Positions 1 through 7,245 of a stretch of DNA of 64,000 bases are shown in pieces. Each line of letters opens with the position of its first letter. Positions within the stretch are counted from its first letter, which is position 1. Position numbers and translations under genes: made by a program. The notes under the pieces are model-generated. The model was not told the origin of the DNA. It ran no database searches and was given only the letters and a program-made list of their open reading frames with translations. This stretch comes from Anoxynatronum sibiricum (GTDB lineage Bacteria > Bacillota > Clostridia > Peptostreptococcales > Tindalliaceae), in assembly GCF_039414295.1 (NCBI RefSeq), contig NZ_JBCITM010000020.1, positions 1-64,000 of the forward strand, in the 5' to 3' direction.

Positions 1-490
1 TTACTGCATAATTCATACCTGCGTGGTTTTGATGATATTTTTTGACTCGGCCTTTATACTTCCCTTCCTTTTTGGCCAGCTCAATCCCTTCACTTTGACG
101 CATGCGAATAAGATCCCGTTCTAATTGATTAACACCAGCCATCACCGTAATTAAGAACTGGCTATAGGGATTATCTTCTGATAAATCTAGCCAAGTATCC
201 TTGAGTGATTTTAAGCCGGCCTTTTTACTTCGTATGACATCAATCAGTTCAAATAAATCCTTCGTACTTCGAGTGATCCTAGTTAAGTCTGTTACATAGA
301 CAAGGTCACCTTCTTCTAAAGCCCCTAACACTTTTTGAAGTTGCTCTCGATCCTTTGTCGCACCAGAAACTTTCTCTTCAAAAATAATATCCATTCCGAC
401 TTCGTTTAATTGCTGATATTGTCTTGAAGGATTTTGGCTGGTGGAACTAACTCTGATATAACCAATTTTTCGCAAAATATCACCTCGCAT
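1..490 (-). CDS. Serine recombinase (resolvase family), C-terminus beyond window
   Basis: Minus-strand gene starting with ATG at 490 and still open at base 1, so the DNA-binding C-terminus is missing. The N-terminus shows the resolvase catalytic signature YIRVSSTSQNPSRQ with the nucleophilic serine near residue 15. TRITRSTKDL, QFLITVMAGVNQLERDLI and the basic stretch GKYKGRVKKYHQNHAGMNY then lead into the expected HTH domain. Resolvases cut both strands through a phosphoserine link and resolve cointegrates or plasmid multimers. It lies about 1.6 kb from a Tn3-type miniature element, so it could be a TnpR or a plasmid resolvase. An in-frame TTG at 475 is a possible alternative start. The family is secure; its element is not. 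Confidence 0.85.
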   Translation of the reverse strand, partial: MRGDILRKIGYIRVSSTSQNPSRQYQQLNEVGMDIIFEEKVSGATKDREQLQKVLGALEEGDLVYVTDLTRITRSTKDLFELIDVIRSKKAGLKSLKDTWLDLSEDNPYSQFLITVMAGVNQLERDLIRMRQSEGIELAKKEGKYKGRVKKYHQNHAGMNYAV

Positions 491-542
491 TTTGAGACAA
501 GTCTTGTGATACACTCTCAACCCTGATTATATCAGACTACGG

Positions 543-580
543 CAACCGTATCAATAGAGTGTAGTCTATTGATACGGTTG
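543..580. repeat. Perfect inverted repeat, 16-bp arms
   Basis: Arms CAACCGTATCAATAGA (543-558) and TCTATTGATACGGTTG (565-580) are exact reverse complements around a 6-base loop. AGACTAC just upstream (533-539) pairs with GTAGTCT (561-567), giving a nested alternative pairing. The repeat lies 53 bp upstream of the resolvase start and 46 bp upstream of the hicA promoter. It may be a res/operator site for the resolvase, a hicAB operator, or a terminator; there is no clear T-run on either side. Confidence 0.8.
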
Positions 581-625
581 TGAACAAACAAAACCATCTC
601 TTGAGGGAGTGCATCCAAAAATAAA

Positions 626-654
626 TTGACAGATGCTTTTACAAAGCTTATAAT
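626..654 (+). promoter_or_regulatory. Consensus sigma-70-type promoter for hicAB
   Basis: TTGACA at 626-631 and TATAAT at 649-654 are both perfect consensus hexamers with the ideal 17-base spacer. The hicA ATG follows 38 bases after the -10, preceded by AAAGGAG at about 678-684. A promoter this strong ahead of a toxin gene implies tight autorepression by HicB, probably through a nearby operator. Confidence 0.75.
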
Positions 655-692
655 GTAACTAAATAGTAGTTGCAAATCAAAGGAGCTGCACA

Positions 693-956
693 ATGAGCAA
701 AGAAGAAAAGTTGATTCAAAAACTTCTTTCAAACCCTACGCCAGTTACTTTTACCTATCAAGATCTCGTGAGGCTAATGTCATATTTTGGCTATCATCTC
801 AATGAAAAACATGCAGGGTCTCGCATCCGGTTTTGGCATAATGAAACGAAAGCAGTCTTTAGCATGCATAAACCCCACCCCGGGAATGAATTAAAAAAAT
901 ATCAAGTTCTGGAAGTTATCCGTTTTTTAAGAAAGCAAGGTGATATAAATGAGTAG
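693..956 (+). CDS. hicA: HicA-type toxin (mRNA interferase)
   Basis: 87-residue protein of the HicA/YcfA-like family, a small double-stranded-RNA-binding-fold toxin that cleaves or blocks translated mRNA. Residues ~45-70 show the family pattern GSRIRFWH followed by FSMHKPHPGNELKKYQ, as in HicA relatives that carry GSR rather than GSH at this point. The length is normal for the family. The ATG is preceded by AAAGGAG at good spacing. The stop overlaps the start of the downstream gene by 8 bp, so toxin and antitoxin are translationally coupled in the usual hicA-hicB order. The pair has its own promoter and terminator and looks intact. Confidence 0.85.
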   Translation: MSKEEKLIQKLLSNPTPVTFTYQDLVRLMSYFGYHLNEKHAGSRIRFWHNETKAVFSMHKPHPGNELKKYQVLEVIRFLRKQGDINE

Positions 957-1308
957 CCGAAATGTCAGTTTAGATAAGACCATCAAATACAGTGATTATA
1001 TCGGAACAGTCGAATACAGTGCTGAAGATGAGGTTCTTTATGGCGTGATATTAGGAATAAACGACAGCATTACTTACGAAGGAAGGTCTGTGGAGGAGTT
1101 AAAAGCAGCTTTCCAGGAAGCGGTTGACGATTACCTGGATTTTTGCAAAGAAATCGGTAAAAATCCTCAGCGAACATACAAAGGCAGCTTCAATGTGCGC
1201 ATTAAACCAGAAATACATCAAAGAGTAGCTTTAGAGGCGGCAAAAAAAGGCATATCGCTAAATCAGTTTGTGGAACAGGCCATTATGGACACATTAAAAA
1301 CTTCCTAA
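949..1308 (+). CDS. hicB: HicB-type antitoxin
   Basis: 119-residue antitoxin with the two-domain HicB layout. The N-terminal ~65 residues form the degraded RNase-H-like fold (YSDYIGTVEYSAEDEVLYG, then the EGRSVEELKAAFQEAVDDYL helix). The C-terminal ~45 residues are a ribbon-helix-helix/Arc-type DNA-binding domain (SFNVRIKPEIHQRVALEAAK, ISLNQFVEQAI). It should bind and neutralise the HicA encoded immediately upstream and repress the shared promoter. The reading frame overlaps hicA by 8 bp. No truncation or frameshift is visible. Confidence 0.87.
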   Translation: MSSRNVSLDKTIKYSDYIGTVEYSAEDEVLYGVILGINDSITYEGRSVEELKAAFQEAVDDYLDFCKEIGKNPQRTYKGSFNVRIKPEIHQRVALEAAKKGISLNQFVEQAIMDTLKTS

Positions 1309-1364
1309 TGGCAACCATTATTTTGAATAAAATCAAGTTATTCCAAGTATTGGAACGTTTTTTG

Positions 1365-1411
1365 GCAGTCAATTACCCGTGAGTTCAGTGATGGGTAGTT
1401 GACTGCTTTTT
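1365..1411 (+). terminator. Intrinsic terminator downstream of hicB
   Basis: GCAGTCAA (1365-1372) pairs with TTGACTGC (1399-1406). An inner TTACCC/GGGTAG pairing extends the stem, and TTTTT follows at 1407-1411 on the plus strand. It sits about 55 bases after the hicB stop. The 3' end of the convergent minus-strand antitoxin ORF runs into this hairpin. Confidence 0.7.
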
Positions 1412-1755
1412 ATATTCTCGTCTTCACTGACGCAATCTTCTATGGGCGCATTAAGACCTTCCATGATTCGTTGACGCATATTGGGAATAGCACACAGGCA
1501 AAGAGTTTCCATTAAGCCGTTGTAGTCTTCTTGGATGACCAGTCGTTCTTCTCGTATCTCATCCTTAGTCGCACCATTGTTTGGGATGATCCCCGTCAGT
1601 TGGGAGACTAGACTTTTTGCATTGCTATCAGGTGCGGTTAGCATGGCTACCGGCACCCCGTTGATGGTAATGGTGATGTTTTCTTTGCGAGCAAGGGAGA
1701 GATACTTCTCCAGGTTTTTTTCTAACTCTTCTTTGGTCACTGTTAGCATCAGCAA
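1369..1755 (-). CDS. Chimeric Phd/YefM-type antitoxin without toxin
   Basis: 128-residue ORF that appears to join two antitoxins. Residues ~3-60 match the Phd/YefM DNA-binding fold (TVTKEELEKNLEKYLSLARK, ITINGVPVAML), the kind normally followed by a PIN or RelE toxin. From about residue 75, EDYNGLMETLCLCAIPNMRQ followed by RIMEGLNAPIEDCVSEDENI matches the C-terminal half of a different Phd/YefM subfamily, whose usual N-terminus is absent. The last ~12 residues (SSQLPITELTGN) are encoded inside the convergent hicAB terminator hairpin, so the original stop was probably lost. No toxin gene lies downstream. Start: ATG at 1755, or the in-frame ATG two codons later. Likely a deletion product that may still bind DNA. 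Confidence 0.6.
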   Translation of the reverse strand: MLMLTVTKEELEKNLEKYLSLARKENITITINGVPVAMLTAPDSNAKSLVSQLTGIIPNNGATKDEIREERLVIQEDYNGLMETLCLCAIPNMRQRIMEGLNAPIEDCVSEDENIKSSQLPITELTGN

Positions 1756-1779
1756 AACCTCCTTGTAGGCTGCATTGCG

Positions 1780-2004
1780 CTACAACCCTAACATTTTTTT
1801 GACTTCATCGTGAACAAAGGCTTCGGAGTTATTATTTTTAACATCTTCTTCGTGTTGCCGGATCAACTCCATATCCAGCTCGTCTTCCATTTTTTCTTCC
1901 AGCGTTTTTTTAAGAAGCGTTGGCAAGGAAACCCCCTGTAGTTTTGCATATTCGCCAAAAGCTTGGTGTTCTTCTTTATTTAATCTTACGGTAACTGTGC
2001 TCAA
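1780..2004 (-). CDS. RelB/DUF6290-like antitoxin without toxin
   Basis: 74-residue protein opening with the ribbon-helix-helix pattern VTVRLNKEEHQAFGEYAKLQ and ending EAFVHDEVKKMLGL, typical of RelB-like/DUF6290 antitoxins. It uses a TTG start at 2004 preceded by AGGAGGGG. In complete systems a RelE-type toxin follows immediately; here only the chimeric antitoxin gene follows 25 bp later. It is therefore an orphan that could repress transcription or neutralise a related toxin elsewhere. Confidence 0.7.
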   Translation of the reverse strand: MSTVTVRLNKEEHQAFGEYAKLQGVSLPTLLKKTLEEKMEDELDMELIRQHEEDVKNNNSEAFVHDEVKKMLGL

Positions 2005-2068
2005 GCAAACCCCTCCTTTTTATTAATTGCAACACATTGTAGCACTTTTTGAAAAAGGCTTCCCAATA

Positions 2069-2354
2069 GGGGGGGCGCAGAATTTGGATAAAATTGCATG
2101 ATAAGGACGAGAGTGGTCTCAATTTGATTATTGCTGCTATCGTATTCTGGAACACTGTTTATCTAAAAAGGGCTACTCTGGCTTTACACGGAAAGAATAA
2201 CCATCTGGACCACAATAAGATACAGTTTCTTTCGCCGCTGGACTGGGAACACATTAATCTCTCTGGCAATTATGTCTGGCAGAAAAGACTCAATGATTCA
2301 GTAACGAAAACGGTCAATTAACGTGCGATTTTATCCGAATCCTGCCTCCACCCC
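2069..2354. mobile_element. Tn3-type miniature inverted-repeat element (TIME-like)
   Basis: Roughly 30-bp imperfect terminal inverted repeats flank 286 bp. The left end starts with the G-run at 2069 and contains GGATAAAAT. The right end, read on the minus strand, starts GGGGTGGAGGCAGGATTCGG and contains the same GGATAAAAT. Leading Gs and this length are typical of Tn3-family ends. Inside is only the last ~75 codons of a Tn3-type TnpA, which ends beside the right repeat as in full elements. Flanks CAATA and TAAAT do not form an exact 5-bp target duplication, so the element is old or rearranged. Confidence 0.75.
2094..2321 (+). pseudogene. Tn3-family transposase C-terminal remnant
   Basis: The reading frame contains ESGLNLIIAAIVFWNTVYLK and LSPLDWEHINLSGNYVW, near-perfect matches to the conserved C-terminus of Tn3-family TnpA proteins (LNLVINAIVVWNT and PLGWEHINLTGDYVW types). 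A full TnpA is about 950-1000 residues; only ~75 remain. The frame enters directly from the left terminal repeat, so an internal deletion removed the rest. Not functional as a transposase. Confidence 0.85.
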
Positions 2355-2398
2355 TAAATAAAGAAGGCGGATTATACTTTGCAAAAATATATGGCCTC

Positions 2399-3724
2399 TT
2401 ATGAAGTGAAAAAATCATCAAGGTCTTGGTCCGATTTTATAATTTTCTTATCATCCACCTTGCAGCGTTCTGCAAGTGCAATGCTGTTTTCACCTCTCAT
2501 ATCAGAAGAAAGTTTTTGATCAAAAGAGCTTTCCAGCGCTGCATGAAAAAGAAGGTAATCTTCATAGACTTGTTTCATGTACATTTCAAGAAGTTTTGAT
2601 AGCTCCAAATCAAGTTCATTCATGCGCTGCCTGTATTCCAGAAGTAACTTGCGTTCCCCAGGAGTCAACACATCATCAAGTGTTCCAAGAAAAGCCTTAA
2701 GGGCTGCTAAGACCTGTTCACCATAACGGATACGCAATTCTTTAAAAACAAGGATCATGAACCTTGCCCAGGCAACCAGGTTTAATCGAAGGAAAAACAC
2801 AACAGCATTTCCACCAGAGCGAATGGCAGCGTCTGCTCCATCCATTAAACACAAAGCTCCATGTCCGACTAAAAGCATCATTCTCAAATCAGCATGTTTT
2901 TCAGAGGGAAAACACTCACTCCATGGACGTTTATGGTAAAATCGCTGCTTAATAACCCATAAAGTACGAATAATCAACTCATTAACGAGAACAGGGATTG
3001 CCATTGCTGCCCCAAATCGAGCATCATAACCGTTTTGAAACACTTGGGTCATTACCTTCGCCAACGTCTGGCGGTGTTGGCCAACTTGAAACTCACCAAA
3101 ATCACATAGCTGAAAAAGAGGCATGAAAGGAACCGGCACACCAGACCCTCGACCAGTCAACACTGAGCCACGGCCACCAGAACTGCCTGCCAAGTCCGAC
3201 ATAATATGCCCGATCCAGTTACAGAACCCACAAAAAATTTTTGCCGGAAAGCTTCCACCATGCAATCGAAGGTTAGGCCCTTCACTGTCAATCCGAATCA
3301 ATTGCCCGTCACTCAAAAAACTGGCCTTCCCTTGAAATTGGTCAAGAATGGAAAAAAATAGTCCGATAATATCCGGCGAATGGGCCAAGGACTTATAATG
3401 ATGATTTTTAGTGCCCATTTTAAAAGCGCCACCCACGTCAACAGTGTGTCGATGATCGTAGTTAACGGGAAACTCTTTTTCCAAAAAACCGATCGCACTG
3501 GCAACACTGTCCTCATTACCTTCCCGAGGGCTCCAACCCTTCAACTTTGCAAATTGCTTAACCAATCCGTCAGCCTGAGCATCAGTAATCGAGCCAAGCG
3601 AACTGGCGCCTGGCATACCGACAAAAAAGATATCTATCAGTCCAGCAGCCACCCCGCTGAACCCTGCAATAAAATAATCATATCGGTCACATTTTGCGTT
3701 TACCCATTCCGGATTAGCGGCCAC
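2399..3724 (-). CDS. Uncharacterised 441-residue protein with hydrophobic segments
   Basis: I do not recognise this family with confidence. The N-terminus has a hydrophobic, glycine-rich stretch YDYFIAGFSGVAAGLIDIFF. A conserved-looking core follows, with HHYKSLAHSPDIIGLFFSIL, then GKASFLSDGQLIRI and PVPFMPLFQLCDFGEF. There are further hydrophobic helices around residues 240-330 (AAMAIPVLVNELIIRTLWVI, VVFFLRLNLVAWARFMILVF), and the C-terminal ~100 residues are charged and helical. Several membrane-contacting helices are plausible and there is no cleavable signal peptide. It lies 84 bp downstream of the glycine-rich coiled-coil gene on the same strand and probably forms a two-gene unit with it. 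A role in membrane perturbation or as part of an effector pair is only inference. Confidence 0.55.
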   Translation of the reverse strand: MAANPEWVNAKCDRYDYFIAGFSGVAAGLIDIFFVGMPGASSLGSITDAQADGLVKQFAKLKGWSPREGNEDSVASAIGFLEKEFPVNYDHRHTVDVGGAFKMGTKNHHYKSLAHSPDIIGLFFSILDQFQGKASFLSDGQLIRIDSEGPNLRLHGGSFPAKIFCGFCNWIGHIMSDLAGSSGGRGSVLTGRGSGVPVPFMPLFQLCDFGEFQVGQHRQTLAKVMTQVFQNGYDARFGAAMAIPVLVNELIIRTLWVIKQRFYHKRPWSECFPSEKHADLRMMLLVGHGALCLMDGADAAIRSGGNAVVFFLRLNLVAWARFMILVFKELRIRYGEQVLAALKAFLGTLDDVLTPGERKLLLEYRQRMNELDLELSKLLEMYMKQVYEDYLLFHAALESSFDQKLSSDMRGENSIALAERCKVDDKKIIKSDQDLDDFFTS

Positions 3725-3808
3725 AACAACACTCTTTTCTTATAAAAAATCAATATTGTCAATATACAGAGGAATATAACTGGAGTTATGCGGGTTCACA
3801 ATTAACTC

Positions 3809-4648
3809 TTAATCCACTTTTTCAACCAGTTTGGCAGATAGCGACATAGTAGCGTTTAACAACACCTTCATATCGTCTTTTTGTTCCTGGGATAAATCGA
3901 GGAAGTTAGTAGCATCGTTTAAACAAGAAGGGATTGGTTGGATCTTAGCCTGCAACTCCCGCACCTCTTTCACTAACACAGTTACCTTTGCACAGATACG
4001 GGACACAGCAGTTAACTCTTTCTTTAGTTCAACAGTCGCCGCTTCTGCTTCTGCTGCAATCTTTTTATTTTTTGAATTCATAAGGAGACCTCCGCCGATA
4101 AGTGCGGCACCCCCAATAGACCAGCCAACAGGGCCAGACAAAGCTAAAAGCGCTTTTCCGGCAACAATGCCGCCACCCCCAGCTTTAAGCGCTCCACCTC
4201 CGAGCCATGCAAGGGCAGCCTTCGACGCAGCACCGCCCGAAAGAGCAGAAATAGCTGTACCGGTGGAGGCTGTACCAAAAGTAGTTGCAAACGCCATGGC
4301 TGCTGATGGACCAAGGGCGGCCACTCCGGCTCCGCCAACAATACCTGCACCAGCAACACCTCCTGCAATTTTCGAATCTTGTTCAGCTTTTTTTTCAAGC
4401 TCAACGACACTTACTTCAAATTCTTTGCGCAGTACAGCTACATCCGCTACAATTTTATCAAACTCTTTCGGCGTATTAGCCAGCCGATTCACAAGATCTT
4501 CAACAGATTTTATCCCTGTCACAGCTTTAGTACGTTCTTCGTGCAACTTAAGCGATCGGTTAATTGTTTCCTTATACTTCTCCATGTACTTTTCTTCCGA
4601 AATCCTAAGATCCTCCAATGCTTCTTTTTTCAATTTTGAATTAAACAT
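3809..4648 (-). CDS. Coiled coil - glycine-rich membrane segment - coiled coil protein
   Basis: I chose the ATG at 4648 because GGAGGG lies 7 bases upstream; a longer frame reaches 4741 without such a site. Residues ~1-110 are charged helical coiled coil. Residues ~110-205 are extremely rich in Gly/Ala (GGVAGAGIVGGAGVAALGPS, FGTASTGTAISALSGGAASK, GPVGWSIGGAALIGGGLL), predicted to form membrane-active hairpins. The remainder returns to amphipathic helix (EAATVELKKELTAVSR). This helix-hydrophobic hairpin-helix plan resembles alpha-pore-forming proteins in outline only. The same hydrophobic core recurs in many uncharacterised bacterial proteins. It is probably cotranscribed with the downstream 441-residue gene. 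Confidence 0.6.
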   Translation of the reverse strand: MFNSKLKKEALEDLRISEEKYMEKYKETINRSLKLHEERTKAVTGIKSVEDLVNRLANTPKEFDKIVADVAVLRKEFEVSVVELEKKAEQDSKIAGGVAGAGIVGGAGVAALGPSAAMAFATTFGTASTGTAISALSGGAASKAALAWLGGGALKAGGGGIVAGKALLALSGPVGWSIGGAALIGGGLLMNSKNKKIAAEAEAATVELKKELTAVSRICAKVTVLVKEVRELQAKIQPIPSCLNDATNFLDLSQEQKDDMKVLLNATMSLSAKLVEKVD

Positions 4649-4742
4649 ATAAAATCCCTCCACTAATAATTTTGCGGTGCCATAAAGAGGTCTTGCCGAC
4701 AAAAATAAGTGATGTTCTACCCCATGCTGTTCAGGGGACAAC

Positions 4743-4943
4743 TCAGTCTTCCTGCAAGCTATTCATCATTTCCTCAATGCGATTCCGCCTTCTTTTTGTT
4801 TCTTCCTCATCAATCTCAATGGTAATGACATCCCCTTCTTCTGCCAGGTTCGGCAGAAGAACTTTGGGCATGTTGATCAACACCCCTTCTTCCAGCTCCA
4901 CCACCGCATAATTGTCTTCAAATCGATCAATGATCACCTTCAT
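4743..4943 (-). CDS. DUF3006 domain protein
   Basis: Small 66-residue protein beginning MKVIIDRFEDNYAVVELEEG with the acidic VITIEIDEEETKRRRNRIEE tail typical of DUF3006. ATG at 4943 is preferred over the GTG at 4952 because AAAGGA sits 10 bases before the ATG and only 1 base before the GTG. DUF3006 proteins are very often encoded directly after ComEC/Rec2-like metallo-beta-lactamase-fold proteins, exactly as here (22-bp gap). They may be a partner or regulator of that hydrolase; the biochemical role is unknown. Confidence 0.8.
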   Translation of the reverse strand: MKVIIDRFEDNYAVVELEEGVLINMPKVLLPNLAEEGDVITIEIDEEETKRRRNRIEEMMNSLQED

Positions 4944-4965
4944 CAGTATCACGTCCTTTGCTTAG

Positions 4966-6183
4966 TTACGGTTTGCACCGCTGACACGGCCGCTGTCCTG
5001 CCTCCATGGCTTCATCTCGGGTGTCAAAGTAAATTCGGTTGTGTTCTGCCGGCAGGGAGCTGCAGTCCGCCGTATGAAAAATACCCGAGTTCTTGTTGCC
5101 AATATAGCCCCGTCCATCACTTGATCCGGCGGCAGCTGAAGATTCTTCTTTGGCTGCCTCTGCTTCTGCTGTCCGTTCTTCTACAAAGCTGGTCACCGGC
5201 ATAGTATCAAACTGCCAAGCTTCTCCATCACTGACAGCAATGATGGTGCCCTGTTCATCTGTACGGAATACCTGGATGCCCCTGCCTTGGAGTCGCTGAA
5301 GCACCTCCTGGTGTGGATGGCCGTATGAGTTGTCACGGCCACAGGAGATAATCCCGTAGCTGGGAGATACCGCATCAAGGAAAGCCGGGACGGAAGAGCT
5401 GCTGCTGCCATGGTGGCCAACTCTTAATAGGTTGGCCGCCAGATCCATCCCGCTTCTCACCATTTCCATTTCCGCTGTTTCTTCTGCATCCCCTGTGATC
5501 ACTAAAGCATTTTCACCATGGGTGAGTCTAAGGCTGGCAGAGTAATCATTGAGGTTATTATAAGAATCACCGTGGGGACCGATGAGCATGATTCCCACCT
5601 CAGGATCGATTTCCAGGGGGAGTCCAGCTTTGGCATATGTAATCTTCAGGCCCTTCTCCTGGATGGCCAACAGAAGGTTTTCGAAGGCCCGGGTGGTATG
5701 GGTGACTTTGGGCATCAGGACTTTGCCCACTTCAAACGAGCGAATGATTTGTGGAAGGCCACCGATATGATCTGCATGGGGATGGGTGGCCACAATGACA
5801 TCGATATGACTGATTCCCAGGGCTGTCAAATATTGGACCAGATGATTCCCTTGAGAGGGTTCCCCCGCGTCAACCAAAAGGGTTCTCCCTGCAGGGGTGA
5901 TAATCAGGGTGGCGTCACCCTGATCCACATCAATGAAATGAACGGTTAGCTCTCCTTCTACTGAGGGGGCGGAGACAATTTCTGTGGCGAGTACACTGGA
6001 GTTTTCCTGTTCCAATGATTCATTGGCTTCTGAGATAGCCGGCTCTTCTGTGATTGACTCTGCATAACTAATGTGCTTGTTATCCGAGGCTGGTTCTGAT
6101 GAACATCCTGTGAGAAGAATGAAGAAGATCAGCAGTACATATAAGCAGCGCCACTTCTGGGACTTTTTTGAGATGTTATACAA
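4966..6183 (-). CDS. ComEC/Rec2-like metallo-beta-lactamase-fold lipoprotein with Ada-like Zn tail
   Basis: The start is the TTG at 6183, preceded by AAAGGAG with 9-base spacing. The product opens with a signal peptide ending in the lipobox LLTGCSS, so it should be anchored outside the membrane. The catalytic domain begins at ~75 (LTVHFIDVDQGDATLIITPA). Metal-binding HPHADHIGG lies near residue 136, with ITGDAEE and LLRVGHHGSSSSS further on, as in ComEC-type hydrolases that degrade nucleic acids. Residues ~340-365 are a low-complexity linker. The last ~40 residues (GYIGNKNSGIFHTADC, DEAMEAGQRPCQRCKP) match the Ada-type metal-binding module often attached to secreted nucleases. Likely an extracellular DNA/nucleotide hydrolase. 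Confidence 0.8.
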   Translation of the reverse strand: MYNISKKSQKWRCLYVLLIFFILLTGCSSEPASDNKHISYAESITEEPAISEANESLEQENSSVLATEIVSAPSVEGELTVHFIDVDQGDATLIITPAGRTLLVDAGEPSQGNHLVQYLTALGISHIDVIVATHPHADHIGGLPQIIRSFEVGKVLMPKVTHTTRAFENLLLAIQEKGLKITYAKAGLPLEIDPEVGIMLIGPHGDSYNNLNDYSASLRLTHGENALVITGDAEETAEMEMVRSGMDLAANLLRVGHHGSSSSSVPAFLDAVSPSYGIISCGRDNSYGHPHQEVLQRLQGRGIQVFRTDEQGTIIAVSDGEAWQFDTMPVTSFVEERTAEAEAAKEESSAAAGSSDGRGYIGNKNSGIFHTADCSSLPAEHNRIYFDTRDEAMEAGQRPCQRCKP

Positions 6184-6294
6184 GTCGTTCAGCTCCTTTA
6201 GGTTTACCAAGGATGGTAATGATTTAGATGTTGCCTGATGCTTCCCGGGGCCAGCCCACGAGGTATTCTGGCAGGATTTCTTAACAGAAAGGCC

Positions 6295-6588
6295 CTACAG
6301 GCCATACAGCGACAGTATGAAAGCAGCTGCAATGGTAAACGCTGCCACTGCGGCTGTGATCCCTACGCCTTTTACCACTGAAAAAGGACCTTTGCAGTGA
6401 TAGTATAGACTCAGCGCTCCCTGGACCATGAGCGCCCATGCAATGGTGACATAGGTGTTGCTGGTCCAAAATCTCGCAATTATGGATATGTGAGCCATAA
6501 CGATGGCAGTACCCCATACCATCCCCGAGGCAGCATGGAGCATGTAGTAGTTTTTCTTCTGATTCAGTAATTCAGTCATGACTTTCAT
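6295..6588 (-). CDS. Small three-helix membrane protein (paralogue A)
   Basis: 97 residues with about three predicted membrane helices: SGMVWGTAIVMAHISIIARF, TYVTIAWALMVQGALSLYYH and VGITAAVAAFTIAAAFILSL. No domain is recognised. Its closest relative in the window is the decayed gene at 11708-11998; both share the pattern LxHAxxGxxWGTxIxMxHISI and NTYVxxAW. The two copies lie in the same orientation on either side of the helicase/coiled-coil pair. It may belong functionally to that module or mark a duplication used in its insertion. Confidence 0.65.
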   Translation of the reverse strand: MKVMTELLNQKKNYYMLHAASGMVWGTAIVMAHISIIARFWTSNTYVTIAWALMVQGALSLYYHCKGPFSVVKGVGITAAVAAFTIAAAFILSLYGL

Positions 6589-6618
6589 ATGGAACCCCTT
6601 GTCATTAATTAGTACTGA

Positions 6619-7245
6619 TTAGCGCAACACGAATATGACCACTCCAATTACAGCAGTACAAGCAACTCCTAGAATGATAAGTTTCTTTGAAAAATCCTCA
6701 ATGGATTTTTGAATCATGAACATTCCATTTTCCAATTGATCTTCATGTTTCTTTGATGTCATCTCCAATTTCTCATCAAGGCTCTTGCTAATGTCTCTCA
6801 GCTGTACTTCCAAGTCTGATCGAAGCCTTTCAATTTTTGAATCAACTAAGACTTCGTATTCACGGTACTGCTTTCGATAGTCGCGAGCCAGCTCATCGTA
6901 TTTTTTATCGATCTCATTGAAATAACTTTTCAGATTTTCTCCCAGCACTGCACTATGCTTGCTGTTTTCGTCCATTAATTTTTTAGTGCTTTCTTCAAAT
7001 GATTTTTGATGGACACTTACAGATTCATGAACGGAAGCGGTAAAGGCTTTGATGTCTTTCAAAGTAGTTAAGTTTTGTTGATGCGCTTTCTCAATGGCTT
7101 CCATATTTTTCTTTTCAGATACCTGCAAATCATTTAGAGATTCTTCCAGTGTTGCCATTTGTTCCAGCAAAACATTAATTGATTTCAATTTGGTAACTTC
7201 TGATTCAAGCTCTTGAATGGTATTATCCAACCGATAAGCGTCCAT
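6619..7245 (-). CDS. C-terminally membrane-anchored coiled-coil protein
   Basis: 208 residues. Positions ~5-180 are almost continuous charged heptad-like helix (QELESEVTKLKSINVLLEQM, FNEIDKKYDELARDYRKQYR). A single C-terminal membrane helix follows (IILGVACTAVIGVVIFVL) and ends in Arg, consistent with a tail-anchored or bitopic protein. Its ATG overlaps the stop of the upstream helicase gene (TAATG), so the two are translationally coupled and probably made in a fixed ratio. The architecture suggests a membrane tether, sensor or oligomerising partner for the helicase-nuclease. No enzymatic motif is visible. Confidence 0.7.
   Translation of the reverse strand: MDAYRLDNTIQELESEVTKLKSINVLLEQMATLEESLNDLQVSEKKNMEAIEKAHQQNLTTLKDIKAFTASVHESVSVHQKSFEESTKKLMDENSKHSAVLGENLKSYFNEIDKKYDELARDYRKQYREYEVLVDSKIERLRSDLEVQLRDISKSLDEKLEMTSKKHEDQLENGMFMIQKSIEDFSKKLIILGVACTAVIGVVIFVLR

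Noticed and set aside
3831..4652. 273-codon plus-strand frame opposite the glycine-rich gene
   Set aside because: It arises from the Gly/Ala-rich codons of the real minus-strand gene and yields an implausible Ala/Pro/Ser-rich protein.
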